DNA of 64,000 nt, taken from positions 7,479,001 to 7,543,000 of the forward strand of contig WPIO01000009.1 in the NCBI GenBank assembly GCA_009760855.2. The letters are read 5' to 3'. The stretch is from Cristatella mucedo. Lineage: Eukaryota; Bryozoa; Phylactolaemata; Cristatellidae. Below are positions 35,100 through 45,861 of the stretch, in pieces (position 1 is the stretch's first letter; every line of letters begins with the position of its first letter). The position numbers and the translations under genes are program-made. The notes beneath the pieces are model-generated. The model worked only from the letters and a program-made list of their open reading frames with translations, was not told the origin of the DNA and made no database searches.

Positions 35100-35520
35100 T
35101 CATCTGCCATAATTTATGGCCTAGCATCTTTTAAAAAGACTGTCGTCAGGCCATTCATTAAGAAGTCGACAAACGACCAGGAGAACTGAATCAACTTCCG
35201 CACCACGTGGTCACGCTGCCGCTCCGCTTCAAAGGCACTGGAGCGAATAGTTGCATTTAAACTCTTATATGCAAACGTCAAGCCTAGCAAGTAATTTTGG
35301 TCAGGTCTTCGAGAAAATTAGTGCATACAAGTCAGCATTGTTGAGATTGTGTAAAGACCATGACCTTATCAGGATTCCTGACTTAAATAGAGTTTCTCAT
35401 CTGGTTCTGCTAGATATTTTGGAAGCCTTTGATAACTTTGATCACGCAATTCTTCTTGAGCGCATGGTGTCTCGCCTAGGAATTATAAGCACTGAGTTGC
35501 AATGGCATAGGTCCTAATCC
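35100..35520 (+). mobile_element. L2 RT-domain fragment
   Basis: Encodes SFKKTVVRPFIKK, then LLDILEAFDNFDHAILLERMVSRLGI, equivalent to the DLSAAFDTIDH block of the RT domain. No 3' end is attached. Confidence 0.75.
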
Positions 35521-36000
35521 ATCGGGATAATTCAGCGAGTAGAAGAGAGTCAATGGAAAGCAATCATCCAAGTGAGCCTGTGACGTATCTGTCACACCGA
35601 TCCACTTTATCACCAAACGCACCATTTTTATAGCATGGTGTTTGTGCGTAAGAGTTGTGTGTATGCAATTAAATGTAAAATAATAGTAACATTATGTTTG
35701 TAATCTTTAGTACATATTATTTTCTCCTATTGTGTCTAAAATATTTGGTAATACGAGTGCAAGGGTGAGTAAAGGGATGTTATTTCATGTCTAGAGGTCT
35801 CTACTAATTGTAAAAACCGTATATTTAGAGGGTCATAAACAAGTCTTCCATGCTCTAACTACGAACTAACTAATCGCCTAGCTGGAGAGGGGGAATGTTA
35901 GCTGATTTAACAGCCTCATTTGATTTGCGTAGCGGCACAATAGCCTCAACGGCTTGCTGATCGAACTAAAACAGCCCGATTTGTAAAGCGGCTATGCATG
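35521..36000. other. Unassigned, SINE-1 remnant at about 35893-35965
   Basis: The antisense SINE-1 3' end is recognisable: TTAGCTGATTTAACAGCCTCATTTG. Confidence 0.55.
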
Positions 36001-37444
36001 CGTAGATTTTGCGAACCAGGCGGGCGTGCACGCACCGCGCCCACCCGATTTAGGCTCGCTCCCTCTCTCCCCTCCGCCCAGCGGGACGTGGCCTACCTCC
36101 ACAGCTCCTGCTCAAGGTGCGCGCACCGCTTGCATCGGCGATCGCTAGCTAGTCTTAGCTAGCGCGTAGAGGCACGCGAGTGACGAACGAACGATGCCGG
36201 AAGTGCCGGAGGTGCGAATGCCGAGGTCGCAACTCGTACTCGTCTCGCATCAGCGGATGCCGCCGCCGCCGCCCTTGCCTTGAAAGCGGCGGAAGCACGA
36301 CCCCAAGAAGCGCCTGCGTGCGGCTTTGCTACCGTAGCCAGCAGCTTCCGGTGCATCGCCCTCACCGAAGCCACTCAGTCAAAGAGATGCCCTCGCGGTT
36401 CCTCGCTCTAATGAACGATGCAGCGCTAGCAATGAGTCTGTGCGTCCGGCCTGTCTGAGCTATCGGCCGTCGCTCCGCGTGCCAAAACGTGGAAGCTGAC
36501 TCAGCAGCAGCAGCAGCAGCCTAATTCATATAGCTGCCAGCCGCCGCAGAGTGTACGTAGCGGCTTCCATCCGGTTTGCGGCGGGCACTGAAGGATTGCC
36601 CTTGACAGAGCCCCACGGGTCTTACCCATTGAGGGGCGCTATGCTCGCGCCTCGCGTCGCTGGCTCGTGTCCTGCAGCAGACAGCTCTGCATTGTAGGCA
36701 GCCTGGCACGTCCTTGCTCAGATTTGCCACGGACTTGGACGAGGTCAAAGTTTTGCCCCTCTTTGGCTTAAATCTTAGGCACTCCTTCCGGTGCGTCCTT
36801 GCGCCTCGTATATCCAGGTCTTTGCATCGATTCAGGCCATTGACCAAGCGCAAATCCCGACTCGAGGAATGGAAGCCATCATAAACGAGCGGGGCTGCTG
36901 AATCAGCTGACCTTTACCTTGTACTGGAAACCGCGACCGGGGTCGCGAAGTGCGGACGCGCATAGCAGCTGGGCAACGAGCCAGCGAGCGACGGACGGCG
37001 AGAGACGGTGCTACGACCCCCGTCTCCTATGCGCGGGCGGTCTCGCAACGCGTAGTGATCGATGATGATCGTGACGATCGCGACTTAACGTGACGCCGCG
37101 TGACGGCGGCCGGCCGCGCCGCACCTAGCTAGCTTTCTCTTGAGCGCGAGGGTATCCCGCAGAGAATTTGCACTCTACGGATGCCGGTTACGGAGCGCCC
37201 GAGGAGGGGGTGGGGTTGGGGGAGGGGCATTCGCGATTCGCAAGTTTTCAAGGTTCCGTCCGAGCGGCATCGTGCGTTGGCATAGTGGTCGCTGCTAGCG
37301 GCAGCCCGGGCGCTCGACCTTGGCCGACGGAGTGACCTAGGTGCGTAGCTACGCGGCGATGGCGCACGCGCACTCCGCCTCGAGCCGCGCAGGTCTTCCG
37401 CTGGACTTCGAAACCTGAGCGCAGACATTGCGCCGCGATGCACG
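36001..37444. other. GC- and CpG-rich block, no supported gene
   Basis: First of several CpG-dense blocks. Many overlapping frames are open on both strands simply because stops are rare in GC-rich sequence. Near 36501 there is a short (CAG)6 tract. The block could be a CpG-island promoter, but no start codon with a matching donor stands out. Confidence 0.4.
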
Positions 37445-37615
37445 AGAGCCTTGATGGCACACTAGGCAAGGCGGCAGCTTTTTACGACCTCGGTCCCGAG
37501 GTCGTTGGTTCGAATCCTGCGGTTTCGATCCTTTATTGCCGCTGCAAGCGGCGGTGATAGCCGTAAAGGCTCTTCTGTCGCTATGCAAAAGAGGCTGCTA
37601 AATCAGCGAGTGCTT
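37445..37615 (+). mobile_element. SINE-1 copy
   Basis: TGATGGCACACTAGGCAAGG, the palindrome ACGACCTCGGTCCCGAGGTC, B box GGTTCGAATCC and the end AAATCAGCGAG. Confidence 0.88.
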
Positions 37616-38237
37616 TTTCAGAGAGCCACTAGCCGGACGCACGCTAGGCACCACGAAGGAGAGCTAGAGAGAGCGGGAGAGAGCGAACGGCGCGCCGCGT
37701 CATCCTCGAACGCTGAGCGCCGAGCGGCGAAGCCGACCTTCGGCCTGCGTAAGTCACTCCAAATCGACTCATTTCGAGAAAGAAAAAAAATCTGTCGCAC
37801 GACGGGCAATAAGAAATGAAGGAAGGAAAGACGGCAGGAAGAAAGAAGGGAAGGCTCGGCGGACTTCGGGACTCAGCACTCGCGGCGGTTCAGGGCGAAT
37901 CGCGCCAGACTGCGCCGCCGCTGCCGCCGCTGCCGCCGCTGCCGCCGTCGCCGCCGTCGCCGCCGCCGCCGCCGCCACCGCCGCCTGCGGACTGCCCAGC
38001 GGCCGGCCGCCGGACTTTGCCGAAACGCGCGAACGGCGTGCGGAGCGAGCCGGCCCCGTGCGGCTCTGTGCGCGTGACGGAGCGACCGGGAGGAGATGGA
38101 GCCCTTCGCGCTCGCGCGCGCGCGCACGAGGCCGGCCGTAGAATTAATGTATTAAAATGAGTCTCTGGAGAGATTATCTCGCACCACAGCCAATTAGAGG
38201 TTACGAGTAGTGTACACTGCTTTTCATTACTACAATA
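37616..38237. repeat. GC-rich block with interrupted (CCG)n at about 37915-37985
   Basis: The (CCG/CTG) tract reads as a Pro run on + and Ala, Gly or Arg runs in other frames. A + frame from ATG at 37816 (114 codons) passes through it, but there is no independent coding evidence. A (CG)n stretch lies near 38110-38127. Confidence 0.6.
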
Positions 38238-38372
38238 CGATTCGTTTGGGTAGCGCCCTAGGAGATCTTAATCCTAATCTCCATCCGCGTGCTTTACATG
38301 CGCCGCGGGGCTCGAGCCTTCGACCTTGGTCGCTGAAGGCGAGCACCTTATCCCCTGGGCCGCGACTAACCT
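38238..38372 (-). mobile_element. SINE-2 copy
   Basis: Antisense: GTAGCGCCCTAGGAG (tail), GGGCTCGAGCCTTCGACC (B box side), CCCTGGGCCGCG (A box side). Confidence 0.75.
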
Positions 38373-38385
38373 AACAGTCCCAGCG

Positions 38386-38942
38386 GTTTGAGCACGTGTC
38401 ACTTCTGCTGAAAGAGCTAGGATGGTTGCCGGTTGAGCAAAGGATACAGAGCAAAGTTCTTACGCTGACCCACAAGGCCCGCCACGGCTATGCTCCTTCG
38501 TACCTAGCTGAACTGCTGCAACAGTTTCAGCTTCTTCGACCCCTCAGGTCCTGTGTGGACAATAAATTAGCTGTTCCATTCCTCCCCGCTTAAAGACAGT
38601 TGGTGACAGAAGCTTTAGCTCTGCAGGTCCTAGACTGTGGAACTCGCTTCCACAATTCTTACGCAACGACAACTACTCTCCAACTGCCGACTATGGCACA
38701 TCTTTTTCAGCGGTCCTGAACTGCTACTTCTATGTTACTCAATACCTCAACTGCTCTCCTAACGCTGCTATGCTTCCCACTTTCTCTTTGTTGCGTGAGA
38801 CGAAGTCTGTTGGGTACCGAATGCGTACCGAAAGCCGCTTAGGCTGTGAATGCGCTATACAAAACTCTCCTGCGTAACACCCACATGGTCTTTATGACTT
38901 TGTGGAGTTACTGAAGGAGATACATTACATTACATTACATTA
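38386..38942 (+). mobile_element. L2 family B, best-preserved copy
   Basis: Encodes LLKELGWLPVEQRIQSKVLTLTHKARHGYAPSYLAELL and then, after one frameshift near 38590, the VGDRSF/AGPRLWNSLPQ C terminus. It ends with the family terminus and TACATTACATTACATTA. Compared with the antisense copy at 30577-31068 only scattered bases differ. Confidence 0.92.
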
Positions 38943-39295
38943 GCGCGATGCGGAGACGTCGGTTGAATGGTCGATATGGTCGATCCGCGATCAGCTGAGG
39001 AGGAGTCATTTGTTGAGAGCATCCGCTGCTCTGCGCTTGTCACACTGCGCTCCGAGCGAGTAGCGTACGACGAAAGCTGCTACATCCGGGCAACGGTCGA
39101 CTTCCAACGTTAGCGCACTCAGCATTCCCGGCGTTTATCATCAGCGCTCGCACGACGCCGGCGGCGGCAGCAGCGGCGGCGCCGAGTGCCGGCCGTAGCT
39201 CCCGTAGGCTCTGGGCCCCTCTAGGCTCACTACTCGAGTGCACGCCGCGCCGCCGTTCTAGCGAGTCCGCCGCGGTTGCTTCCAAGCCAATGCTC
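38943..39295. other. GC-rich block, no supported gene
   Basis: CpG-dense, with (GGC)n interruptions near 39164. No exon supported. Confidence 0.4.
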
Positions 39296-39299
39296 GCTG

Positions 39300-39480
39300 G
39301 ACCGTACTTGCATGCTGACTGACCCTGTGCACGTCACCCCGGTCACCCCTTATGCTCGCTATCTTCGAGCTACCACTAACCGTTCGTTCGTGCTTGCTTT
39401 GCAGCATATGTAAAGTTCCTAGACAGAGTTTGAGTTTTCTCCAAGGGTGCTATATCAAATTTATTAGTAGTAGTGTCATT
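39300..39480 (+). mobile_element. L2 family A, 3' tail
   Basis: CATGCTGACTGACCCTGTGC, TTGCTTTGCAGC, terminal stem-loop and TTATTAGTAGTAG. Confidence 0.8.
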
Positions 39481-40130
39481 ATCATAAGAAGCCGGAAAAT
39501 TAGCGACCTCACGCGCGCTCGACGGGGGGCGCCTCGATTCATTCAGTCAAACCGGCGCCCCCCCCCCCGCCCCGCCCATCGAGCATCGCCGCGAAGACGC
39601 GAGTGCGCGCGCAGCTGGCAATTCCAGCCTGGAAGCTCAGCGGTTCTCCCGCTGGAGAGGCGCAAGCGGCGCAGCGGGGCGGCGGTGCGTGGGGCGGCGG
39701 CGGTGCTGCGGGGCGGCGGCGGCGCGTGGGGCGGCGGCGGCGCGTGGGGCGGCGGCGGCGCAGCGCACGCGCAGGATCGAGAGAGATTGCTTTCGAACTA
39801 GGAAATCGATATGCAGGAGAAGGGAAGTGCAGACAATCCCCATCCCATTAAGCGCCCAGATGTTCATTTCCCCCCAGTAAGCAGCCGGCCGATATCGCAG
39901 CGAGCCTTCTGCAATGTATAATTAACGGGCGGCTGTGAGAAAGCGAGGGCTTATAAAGACGACGAGGAAGGCCCGGCTAAGAGCTACCTGGTAAAGAATC
40001 GGCGTGACGGGGACATTAATTAAATGCCTATAATTAGACAGGAATCGCTTGCAAGCCGTCGTCTGTTCCTACGTCTTACGCAAACCCTTTCAGCTGAACG
40101 AGAGCACTCACTCATATACGCGCACGCTAT
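39481..40130. repeat. GC-rich block with G-rich tandem repeat at about 39677-39765
   Basis: The strongest feature is repeats of GTGGGGCGGCGGCGGC in which G runs recur every few bases, a candidate G-quadruplex region on the + strand. No exon supported. Confidence 0.6.
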
Positions 40131-40134
40131 GTCT

Positions 40135-40371
40135 ATCTCTTTTTGCGTCACCATCCCTCTCTCTATCTCTATTTACCTCCCCTTCTCCCTCTCTCCCTCT
40201 CCCTCTCTCTCTCTCTCCTCTCTCTCCCTCTCTCCTCTTCCTCTCTCCTCTCTCTCTCTCTCTCTTCTCTCTCTCTCCTCTCTCTCTCTCTCTATCTATC
40301 TATCTAGCTAGCTAGCTAGCTATATATCCATCTCTCTCGCCCTTTCTCTCTCTCTCTCTCTTAATCTGCGT

Positions 40372-40422
<51 letters not shown>

Positions 40423-40480
40423 TCTCTCTCTGTCTCTCTTCAGATATATATATATATATATATACCTCCATCTCTGTATA
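40135..40480. repeat. Microsatellite cluster: (CT)n, (GT)n, (AT)n
   Basis: Imperfect CT from about 40135 to 40365 (with CTAT and CTAG steps), pure GT at 40373-40420, more CT, then AT at 40446-40464. Confidence 0.95.
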
Positions 40481-40489
40481 CATATCTTT

Positions 40490-40645
40490 CTCTTAAGGGC
40501 GGTTGCTTTTACGACCTCGGTCCCAAGGTCGTAAGTTCGATTCCTGCGGTAGGCGATTCTTTATCCCCACCGCAAGCGGTGGTGATAGCCGTAAAGGCTC
40601 TACTGTTGCTATGCAAAAAGAGGCTGTTTAGTCAGCTAGGGTTCA
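40490..40645 (+). mobile_element. SINE-1 copy
   Basis: GGCGGTTGCTTTTACGACC, B box GTTCGATTCC, CAAGCGGTGGTGATAGCCG, end TTTAGTCAGCTAGG and TTTATTTATTTA tail. The first bases of the head are lost in the adjacent microsatellite. Confidence 0.85.
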
Positions 40646-40937
40646 TTTATTTATTTATATATTTATCTCTTTATATATCTCCATCTTTCCGCCTGTCTGT
40701 TCTCTGTCAGTCAGTTAGTCTCTCTCTCTCCTCATGTGAATCTTTCGCTGCCTCTCCCAGACGATTTCTCTCTAACTCTCTCCCCCTATGCTTCCTCGGA
40801 TTTTCAAACTCATCGCCCTCCTCTGATTTCTCCGCGGTTCATCCGGCCGGCGGATATGCCGTCACGCTTGTTGGCAGAGCGTTTAACGCCGCTCAGTTAC
40901 GAAACAAAAATTCCGTTGCCTCACTTTTCAACCTTAT
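40646..40937. other. Unassigned, pyrimidine-rich
   Basis: No exon or element recognised. Confidence 0.35.
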
Positions 40938-41020
40938 CATAATAATAATAATAATATGTCATTTGTCTAGCGCCTTAAGAAAACTTAATCTCCATCCAGC
41001 GCTTTACAACTCGCAACGAG
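40938..41020 (-). mobile_element. L2 or SINE-2 3' tail
   Basis: AATAATAATAATAAT, then TGTCTAGCGCCTTAAGAAAAC and CGCTTTACAAC. Too short to assign to LINE or SINE. Confidence 0.65.
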
Positions 41021-42910
41021 AGAGTCAATACTCGTGGGGTTAGTGACAGGCATGCTATTAAACACGCGTAAGCAAACCTGGATCAAGTTTAGGTAACCGT
41101 TTTAAAGCAAACATCAAGACACTCATGGCCACCGGTTAGTAAGACCTCTGGCTAGTAGCATGCACTGAATCGTGCACAAGCACGCACGCCAAAGCACACC
41201 GGAGCAAAATGCAGACACGTTCACCGGGGCAAGCGTAAAGCCGGCCGAAGCAGATGCATCTGTAACGATTGCTGCTGGTGGATGCAACGTTGCACGCCGC
41301 AACCGAAGGCCGGCGGCGGCGGCGAACGGGACAGCTAATACGGCGTCATCTATTTATAGACTGAGCTCACTTTCGGCTGTGGGCGCCTTGCTGACGGCAG
41401 CTAATACGGCGTCGTTACGTCGTCATTTGGCGCAGAGCTAGCTCACTTTGCGCCCATTCGGCAATGAGCACTGTTCGAATAGCCAAAAGCGAGCTGGCTC
41501 TGTGAGCAAATGGCGCCGTACTAGCTGAAACTGAAGTCGAGCGGACCGACCGGCCGGCCGGCGGGCTGGCGAGCGAGCGAGTGCGGCGCTGCGAACTGCG
41601 CAGGCAGCGTCGGCGCATGCGTGCCGGCAATCCTAATGGAAGAATATGCAGAAGGGCTACGATGCAGGGAAGCGCGACGGCCCGGCATCTGCTTCCGTCA
41701 GCGTCCGACCGCGACGGCTGTACGCGGCGCGCCCAGCTGCGCGCCGGCGCTCTCCTCGCTATCGCGGTCTACTTCCGCCGAGCATCCGGAGACTGCCGAG
41801 CGGCGAGGTGACGACATCCGGCTCGTCGCGCCGCCACGCTGGAGCCGGAGCGGTTGTCCGAAGCTCGGTCAATGTCGAGTTCACCTTGGCTGTCCAGAGT
41901 CGATTCAAGATCCAAGCGCTCCGCACCTTGCGCCGATTTAAACTCCGCGGTCCAACGCCGAGACGCCATTGTGCTGCTGAAGCGAAGCGACGCCTCCGGC
42001 GACGCTCAGTTTGCACCGCATAAGCTTCCGCTGGCCGCTGGATCGCTCGTATGCGTCAGTTCGACGCTGGCAAGCGTCACCAAGCTTAAGAAGAAGGCCT
42101 CATACATACATACAGCTAAGATCCGCAATTCCCCTCTGTTCATAGCAAGGTTACATCCAGGAGCGAGCTCAAAGACAAGACCCCGAACCTAGCCAGAGAC
42201 ATTCAAATATGGGAAGATTGCAGAGCTATATATACTGTATCGGGATGCTAGTGGCACGGCCCGCCAGCCCGCTCGTGCCCGTTGTTGAGGGGTGCCCAGG
42301 GCACGCTGGCTCCCCCCTTCCCTTCGCCTATGCCGCATAGCCGCTGGAACGACGGAAGTGCTGTCGTTCGGCCGCCTGTGGCGAAGCGTGGCCTGGCCTT
42401 GCCCCGTCAGCGAGTGCAGACGGGGCAAGGCCACTGGACACCGGCAGGGTGCCGAGATACTGGGGCGGCGATGCGCCGTGGGCGAGTGCCGCCAGAGCGC
42501 GAGCAGGTGCGTCGGTTCGACTCGTCCGTCCTGACGGACTCGTCAAGGTTAGGTGTTCCTGGATCAAAAACGGACATCCGAATTTCCACAAGAACAAGAA
42601 AGCCCTTCACTAGAAACGCTCCGATAAGAAACGGCAGTGTCATTCATAAGAAAAGCGGTAATAAGATAAGCAGATTAGAGCTGGGACTCAGATTAGCCGC
42701 CGCAATGTGCTACGGTCCGAGGGCGACAAGACGAGCGGCAAGACATCGCGATGCGCAAGCCTGCGAGTAGCATTGATCGACGGCGGGCGAACATTGGGCG
42801 AACGCGGACAGCTGTTTTGATTGGAGAAGTTGCCATTTCGCTGGCTCCCGATCGTGCCATTCCCCGCGAATAGCAAATGTCGGAGCAAACGTGAGCTTTT
42901 CTCGCATCTC
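41021..42910. other. GC-rich block, no supported gene
   Basis: CpG-dense unique sequence with many open frames on both strands; none has clear exon boundaries. It holds a foldback element at 41398-41527 (see findings). Confidence 0.4.
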
Positions 42911-42913
42911 GGA

Positions 42914-43070
42914 GTTTCGTATGTCTCTCTCTCTCTCTCTCTCCCTTCTCTCTCTCTCCCTTCTCTCTCTCTCTCTCTCCCTTCTCTCTCTCTCTCTCTC
43001 CCTTCTCTCTCTCTCTCCCTTCTCTCTCTCTCTCTCTTCCTCTCTCTATCTTCTCTCTCCCTTCTCTCTC

Positions 43071-43135
<65 letters not shown>

Positions 43136-43623
43136 CCTCTCTCTCTTCCTTCTCTCTCTCCCTCTCTCTCTCCCTCTCTCTTCTCTCTCTCTCTCTCTTC
43201 TCTCTCTAGTGCCCTCTCTCTCTCTCTCTTCCTCTCTCTCTCTCTTCCTCTCTCACTCTCTCTCTCACTCACTCCCTCTCTTCCTCTCTCTCTCTCTCTC
43301 TTCTCTCTCTAGTGCCCTCTCTCTCTCTCTCTTCCTCTCTCTCTCTCTCTTCCTCTCTCACTCTCTCTCTCACTCACTCCCTCTCTTCCTCTCTCTCACT
43401 TTCTCTCTCTCTCACTCACTCCCTCTCTCCCTCTCTCCCTCCCTCTCTTCTCTCTCTCTCTCTCTCTCTTCTCTCTCTAGTGCCCTCTCTCTCTCTCTTC
43501 CTCTCTCTCTCTTCCTCTCTCACTCTCTCTCTCTCTCTCTCTCACTCACTCCCTCTCTTCCTCTCTCTCTCACTCTCTCTCTCACTCACTCCCTCTCTTC
43601 CTCTCTCTCTCTCTCTCTCTCTC
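42914..43623. repeat. 710-bp (CT)n tract with higher-order structure
   Basis: Imperfect CT with regular interruptions. CTAGTGCCC recurs at 43206, 43309 and 43477, and CACTCACTCCCTCTCTTCC recurs several times, showing duplication of longer units. Long Leu/Ser frames here are artefacts. Confidence 0.97.
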
Positions 43624-43784
43624 ATGAGGTCTGGAGAATCGCACGCTCCCAGGTGAACTGGGAAGGCCGCCTCGAGAGCCGCCGGGTGGACATTGTCATT
43701 ACAAACTTCGCACGAAGGTTATACGCGATTAGGCAACGTGGAGCCCGCAGCCGGGCTCGCAGTCAAGTCTGCTGAGACTTTCAG
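43624..43784. other. Unassigned
   Basis: Short GC-moderate sequence, nothing recognised. Confidence 0.3.
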
Positions 43785-44520
43785 CTGAGTAGCATTGCAA
43801 ACATGTTACCGGGCCAGCTTAGATAGGACTACCACATCCAAGTTGGTGCGTACATTTATGACATCCAGTTTCGACTTTTGTATTTCACTGTTCACAGGTC
43901 TTCCGGCCTGGGCAACCGGCCGCTTACATGTGGTGAAAATACGCTGCAGCCAGGTTTGTCTGCTATAAGCTTCACATTTGCCACATTACACCACTTGTCT
44001 CGCCGACATGAACTGGCCCCCAATCAGCACCTTCAACTTACAGGTTTCGTCACTCACTTTTAGGTCTCTTCATTTTCTTGCTCCAGCCTACCTGTCGGAA
44101 CTACTCCCCCAATCAGGAAGTCAACATCGTGCCTGTAAGGTACCTGCATCGTACCAGTAAGCATCGATACCCACTAATCATCAGGTACAATTCATTTAGC
44201 TGTGCCTCGAACCAACCTTAAAACCTTTGGAGACCGTGCCTTTATTTCGTATGCTCCCACAGCTTGAAACTCACTTCGACTGAGCACTCACTTCGACTGA
44301 GGTCAAAACATCCCTGACATTTGGAAAGAAGCTAAAAACTCACCTGTTTTCAAGACCATTTGGTGCATCCTTGTTAATCGTCCTTGGTGTGCTTACTCGT
44401 GCTGACATTGCGAATGCTGTCACTAATCCTATTGACATGACATTTTTAAAGCATTGTTAAGTGCCTAGAAAGAGATTTGATCCTCAGAGAGCGCTATACA
44501 AATATACGATCCTCATTATT
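43785..44520 (+). mobile_element. L2 family A, 3' part (diverged)
   Basis: ISLQLTGFVTHF-type and FLAPAYLSELLPQ blocks, then GCCTAGAAAGAGATTTGATCC and the stem-loop. The ATT tail is decayed. Confidence 0.8.
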
Positions 44521-44544
44521 CTTATAGCGTTCTTCGTTGCAGTA

Positions 44545-44790
44545 ATAATAATTATAATAATAATGATACATTTGTATAGCACCCACAAAGAACTTAATCT
44601 CTTTCTAAGCACTTTAAATATGCTGTACAGAAAGCAGGATCAAACGGTTAGCGGTAACATGTACAATGTCAACGAAAAAACACGGTTAGGGTGAAATGCA
44701 AAATATCAACATGTGAATGTGGTTAGTATCAGCGTGCACAGTATCAGCCCGCATTAGCCCACAAAAGACAGAACGCAAGGATCAATCAAA
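44545..44790 (-). mobile_element. L2 3' tail, facing the previous copy tail to tail
   Basis: TAATAATAATTATAATAATAAT, then TTTGTATAGCACCCAC and the antisense terminus. Together with 43785-44520 it makes an inverted pair. Confidence 0.75.
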
Positions 44791-45185
44791 TTCTGTCAAA
44801 GCATTTGCGATTTAGCTTCGTACATGTTTATTATAATTGACAATTACAAATGCTGGGGCTCTGGCCTCCGTCAAAAGTTCAATGTAGAAAAAGATTATCG
44901 TGCTGATTTTGGTGGTTCACTAAACATCAGTTTATACTAAAATACTGTAAAGCAATGTCTAAGTAAATTTTAAAGATCACACATTCTGAAGTCAGTGATT
45001 CGGAACTTTCCCAATTCCGATCGATGCGGCTACCACCACGCTTGCAGCAGTTAATAAAAGATTGTCTGATGCAAGACTCAAAACCATGACTTGGTTAATG
45101 AGCTGCCTATGCTAAGACCCAGATGCGCCTACGCTAAGACCCAGAGACAAGAAAAATAAGAGTAATTAGACATTCGTGTGGCACC
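44791..45185. other. Unassigned
   Basis: No exon or element recognised. A short duplication (ACGCTAAGACCCAGA twice) lies near 45112-45144. Confidence 0.35.
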
Positions 45186-45189
45186 CTTG

Positions 45190-45350
45190 AGGTCTCGACA
45201 GCCCAGGAGGCAAGTTTGTCGCTCTTCACTACCTTGCCGTGGGTTCGAATCCTGCAGTGGGCGATCCTTGATTGTTAACTGCAATGGATGGCGATCGCTT
45301 TTAAGTCTCTTCTGCCGCTATACAAATGAGACTGTTAAATAAGCTAACCT
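45190..45350 (+). mobile_element. SINE-1 copy (diverged head)
   Basis: B box GGTTCGAATCC, GCAGTGGGCGATCC, CTCTTCTGCCGCTATACAAATGAGACTGTTAAATAAGCTA. Confidence 0.75.
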
Positions 45351-45666
45351 CTTTTTAAGAGTACGAATCTCTTCATAGCCACTTTACATTTACTTTAAAG
45401 GAAGCGGGTCAATAATCACTCCACAGAGTCAGCACGGCCGAAAGTGCTGACCAACGACCTTCTCAGGAATGCCGGCTTGGGTAGAGTCTCACTGCTTGTT
45501 TTACTCGACCTTTCGGCGGCGTTTTATACTATTAATCACCAAGTCTTTCTTGAATTCATCGCCTGCGCTTCACTTACACTGTCTTGCGATTATTAGGTCC
45601 AATCTGAATGAGAAACCTTAGGGTATATACTGCAATGGGCAAAAATCATCTAAGGAGCCTCTAAAA

Positions 45667-45861
45667 CAGCGTTTCCCAACCTGTGGGTCGCGACCCCTTT
45701 AGGGGCCGAATGACCCTTTCGCAGAGGTCGCCATCCATACTATCGGAAAACAGGCATTTCAAAATTTTTCACACAATAATTTTATGGTTGGGGGTCGCCA
45801 CAACATGAAGAACTGTATTAAAGATTCGCGGCTTGATTAGGTAGAGAGTTGAGAACCACTG
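45667..45861. mobile_element. SPIN-like hAT MITE, 195 bp
   Basis: The ends are CAGCGTTTCCCAACC and, on the other strand, CAGTGGTTCTCAACT, imperfect terminal inverted repeats. Flanks are CTCTAAAA (45659-45666) and CTCTAAAG (45862-45869), an 8-bp target duplication with one mismatch, the length typical of hAT elements. The interior has TGTGGGTCGCGACCCC and TTATGGTTGGGGGTCGCC followed by ACAACATGAAGAACTGTATT. From memory this order matches non-autonomous SPIN elements, known for horizontal transfer among tetrapods and reported in some invertebrates. No transposase is encoded. Confidence 0.85.

Noticed and set aside
42891-43775. 294-codon Ser/Leu frame
   Set aside because: Translation of a CT microsatellite.
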